Source: Sandaracinus sp964481145
Lineage (GTDB): Bacteria; Myxococcota_A; Polyangia; Polyangiales; Sandaracinaceae
Assembly: GCA_964481145.1 (NCBI GenBank)
Contig: CAYZTA010000010.1
Location: 62,001-126,000, forward strand
DNA length: 64,000 nt
Reading direction: 5' to 3'
In this document: piece by piece, positions 63,301 through 64,000 of the stretch
How the letters are laid out: each line of letters starts with the position of its first letter
Numbering within the stretch: position 1 is the stretch's first letter
Notes under the pieces: model-generated
Seen by the model: the letters and a program-made list of their open reading frames with translations, nothing else
Told to the model about the DNA's origin: nothing
Databases searched by the model: none
Position numbers and translations under genes: made by a program

Positions 63301-64000
63301 ACCAAGCCTCACGAGACCTTCGAAGAGATGGCCGAAGCTTATCTCGCTGAGATGAAGACCGTACAACCGCACGGCCCCTACATGATCGGTGGCTTCTCGG
63401 GCGGTGGCATCACCGCATACGAGATGGCGCAGCAACTGACGCGTCGTGGGGAAGAAGTATCGATGCTCCTGCTTCTCGATACGCCATTGCCCCATCGACC
63501 ACCGCTCAGCTCCAAAGATCGCGCGTTGATTCAGATGCTCGAGCTGCGCCAAAAAGGACCCAACTATCTGGCCGAGTGGGCGCAGAGACGGCTCGGATGG
63601 GAGGTCACCAAACTGCGTCGTCTCTTCGAGGAGCCAGAGGGCGATTCGAGATCCGATGAGTTCCGAAGTGAGATCATCGGCGATGCCTTCCGCAAAGCGT
63701 TGCCGCGTTACGAACTACGACGTTACGAAGGAAAGGTCACCCTCTTCCGCCCCAAGCTCCAGCCGGCGTGGGTCGTCGGTGAAGGGCGAATGATCGACAA
63801 GGAACGTCATTACGTGACCCCCGACAACGGATGGACACCTTGGGTCTCACAGCTCGAGATTCATGAAGTGCCTGGCGATCATGATTCGATGGTGCTCGAA
63901 CCCAACGTGCGCGTACTGGCGCGACGTCTGCGCAAGTGCATCGACACGATCGAACGCAGCCAGGTGAAACCGGTCAGGCGCCGGAAAATCGCCGACGAGC
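57397..64000 (+). CDS. Type I polyketide synthase, single module KS-AT-KR-DH-ACP-TE (3' end cut)
   Basis: The frame is open from ATG 57397 to the right edge (2201 codons). KS: TACSSS (Cys195), HGTGTYLGDP, NIGHLDNAAG. AT: GHSLGE (Ser643), with VAAHS where malonyl ATs have HAFH. A KR structural part and KR (VVIITGGLGGLGLLFAEHLA; FSSTSCVIGAAGQVDYVAAN with Ser/Tyr/Asn) follow. DH comes after KR (HRTRAGQALIPGTGYLEL; HPALLDLA with Asp). ACP: FFDLGGHSLIAVRLF (Ser1844). TE: GGFSGGG (Ser2001) and GDHDSM (His2162). The stop must lie shortly beyond the window. Order KR before DH is unusual. It would make a dehydrated C2 extension and release it. Confidence 0.93.
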   Translation, partial: MSDQQARSVREATNESIEIDANAIAIVGIASRVPGARNIDEYWRNLKNGVESIRHYKDEELLANGELPENLRKKNYVRTGAPLDGMEMFDGEFFGFSPKESAIMDPQHRQFLETAWEAMENAGHPPEKQEGPVGVWAGCGPGFYFTFNLCTNPELVRDVGLFLLRHTGNDKDFLPTRVSYLFDLHGPSISVQTACSSSMTAIHLACQSLLAREVDMALAGGVTVEIPHRRGYLYHEGEVLSPDGHCHAFDHRAQGTVFGSGAGVVVLRRLEDALQDGDHIWAVIRGSAVNNDGSTKVNYLAPSVDGQARCMVEAYGIADVPPDTIDYIECHGTGTYLGDPIEIAALTQAFRESTKKVGFCRIGSVKSNIGHLDNAAGVASVIKAALALHHKQMPPSLNYEKPNPTIDFATSPFVVNDRLRDWTRGDHPRRAAVNSLGVGGTNAHLVLEEAPEPLAPAPSTRAFQLITLSAKNNAALEDNAKRLAAHLEARADQSLADIAWTLHVGRREFDRRRGVVARDHAEAVKLLREQDPRRVFSDSRAAKASIVFAFPGGGAQYARMAVGLYDAEPVFRQHMDRGLELLKNRHGIDLRPMLFCASDDIAQASEELEPMPHQLPAIFIVEYALAQLWKSWGVEPAALIGHSLGENTAACIAGVMSFEDALGLVTLRGKLFAKVSGGAMTSVNLTRAELEPLLPSGIDIAVINVPDVTVVSGPVASIEALEAMLAEREIEAKRLAIPVAAHSHMLEPILGEFRTYLRSIKLGKPKIPFLSNGTGAWISDAQATDPEYWVRHLRGTVDFAACLSTLFAERAPSAPSGFATPIVIEVGPGRTLGSLTRQHPAGGPQAHVIASLRHKDEIVDDAIFFLTQVGRVWAAGGNIDWERVWPGEARRRVPLPTYAFQHQPFFIHPGKVHILEEDFTELSKLNDIEQWGWQPVWRPRLAPPADSAKPHTWLLFMDAAGLGRRLRERLVSKGHTVISVWEGDAYVQRSDIEYSLAPERGREGYVALLTDLLKSGHSPTRVAHFWMVTTDESYRPGSSFFHRNQERGFYSLFFLAQAIADEGLTPPIHITAVTNGMTQVEGEPLPYPEKSTLIGPIKVIPREMPGITCSAIDVRLPETNTRLFGGNFFNALIDPFAGRKAAQDELDAISARLETEMLAPPQNAVVAFRGPHRYEENLEPQHLIPVNPDVAARVRDGSVVIITGGLGGLGLLFAEHLAQTRRAKLILVGRTELPPANEWDAYVRAFGPNDKTSQRIAKIRALESMGATVTLEFADVTIESELRDVVLRTKHRYGRIDGVIHTAGVVKDALISQKTQGDCEDVFTPKIHGTLVLDRVLAAEHLDFFVLFSSTSCVIGAAGQVDYVAANTFLNAFAQSRRERGIPVTAVGWGIWNHVGMAHDALATRGHTTQGELLAEAHTPMLDAHIREASAPGDVGRVAMVARWHQSTHWFLDEHRTRAGQALIPGTGYLELARQALAEQGETMPFEIEDLFFIRPLAVGDEETKEVRVRLEPTPTGYSFEVRSRTDLDGRIGWELHAQANLLLTSMDAPKTLPIEAIEARCDLRRLADPSGIRTPQEAFLRFGPRWRVLHEIRFGQKEAIADLALDPRFASDLDEHLLHPALLDLATGFAMDLIPDYDGKTLWVPIQYESVRVFGGLTPRVRSWVKWAGDESAASEIASFDVVVSDPEGRVLLEVKRFSIKRTAGTGEFVNAGRPTPSEVELEPEMNRELSPAEAQLAKNLERGILPQEGVDAFDRVLEGLSQARIFVSSMDLDKLVKQAERSATTESASGSSASKFARPNLDTDYVEARDDVERTLVGYFQDLLGVEMVGVRDSFFDLGGHSLIAVRLFAKIKKTYTVDFPISVLFEAPSIERIADRIRERIGTPSTDSSAAGAPKRSAPDKPRTRYTHLVGMHPRAEELDEKRPKAPFFIVAGMFGNVLNLRHLAHLIGTDRRFYGLQALGLYGDTKPHETFEEMAEAYLAEMKTVQPHGPYMIGGFSGGGITAYEMAQQLTRRGEEVSMLLLLDTPLPHRPPLSSKDRALIQMLELRQKGPNYLAEWAQRRLGWEVTKLRRLFEEPEGDSRSDEFRSEIIGDAFRKALPRYELRRYEGKVTLFRPKLQPAWVVGEGRMIDKERHYVTPDNGWTPWVSQLEIHEVPGDHDSMVLEPNVRVLARRLRKCIDTIERSQVKPVRRRKIADE

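Overview
The window looks like chromosome from a GC-rich member of the Myxococcota (myxobacteria) or a close relative. The clues are large NRPS and PKS genes beside housekeeping genes, an S41 peptidase of the long myxobacterial type, a FliA-like sigma factor, many lipoproteins, TPR and hybrid sensor proteins, and dense ATGA-coupled operons. This placement is inference; no rRNA or tRNA gene is visible to test it.

Layout. 1-3.4 kb is the 3' end of an NRPS whose adenylation domain is interrupted by a luciferase-like monooxygenase. 3.5-5.4 kb is a small accessory patch with two unrecognised proteins, a decayed gene and a 41-bp dyad-rich tandem repeat. 5.6-8.55 kb is an exopolysaccharide-type operon: a Wzc/GumC-like chain-length protein without kinase motifs, then an Alg14/Alg13-like split glycosyltransferase. 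A MazF remnant fills the gap behind it. 8.7-15.9 kb is a minus-strand run of membrane proteins and an AAA-TPR ATPase. 15.9-24.1 kb holds the S41 peptidase, homoserine kinase, a CorC-type membrane protein, dCTP deaminase, a sigma factor and a lone M17 N-terminal domain. 24.1-28.6 kb is nrdR-ribD-ribE-ribB-ribH-nusB, where the RibA half of the RibBA-like protein has lost its zinc cysteines. 28.7-31 kb is a cation/proton antiporter coupled to an RCK regulator. 31.4-39.9 kb is a long minus-strand run: glycosyltransferase, methyltransferase, TPR-HTH protein, receiver-kinase hybrid, cysteine desulfurase, mnmA, a lipoprotein and rlmD. 40-47.3 kb holds a cyclophilin/DUF192 lipoprotein pair, a TetR-SDR pair with matching operators, a CobA-HemD fusion, an MntA/HepT toxin-antitoxin pair and a 42-bp repeat array.

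47.3-64 kb is the most biosynthetically interesting part. A five-gene operon (GNAT-like, AurF-like diiron oxygenase, carrier protein, stand-alone adenylation enzyme, polysaccharide deacetylase) is divergent from a complete dTDP-L-rhamnose operon (rfbBACD). A GT4 glycosyltransferase follows, then a one-module PKS (KS-AT-KR-DH-ACP-TE) that runs off the right edge. Together they suggest an N-oxygenated, carrier-activated acyl group that could be attached to a deacetylated sugar or enter a rhamnosylated metabolite. That link is inference. Both window edges cut secondary-metabolism genes, so neither pathway can be read in full.
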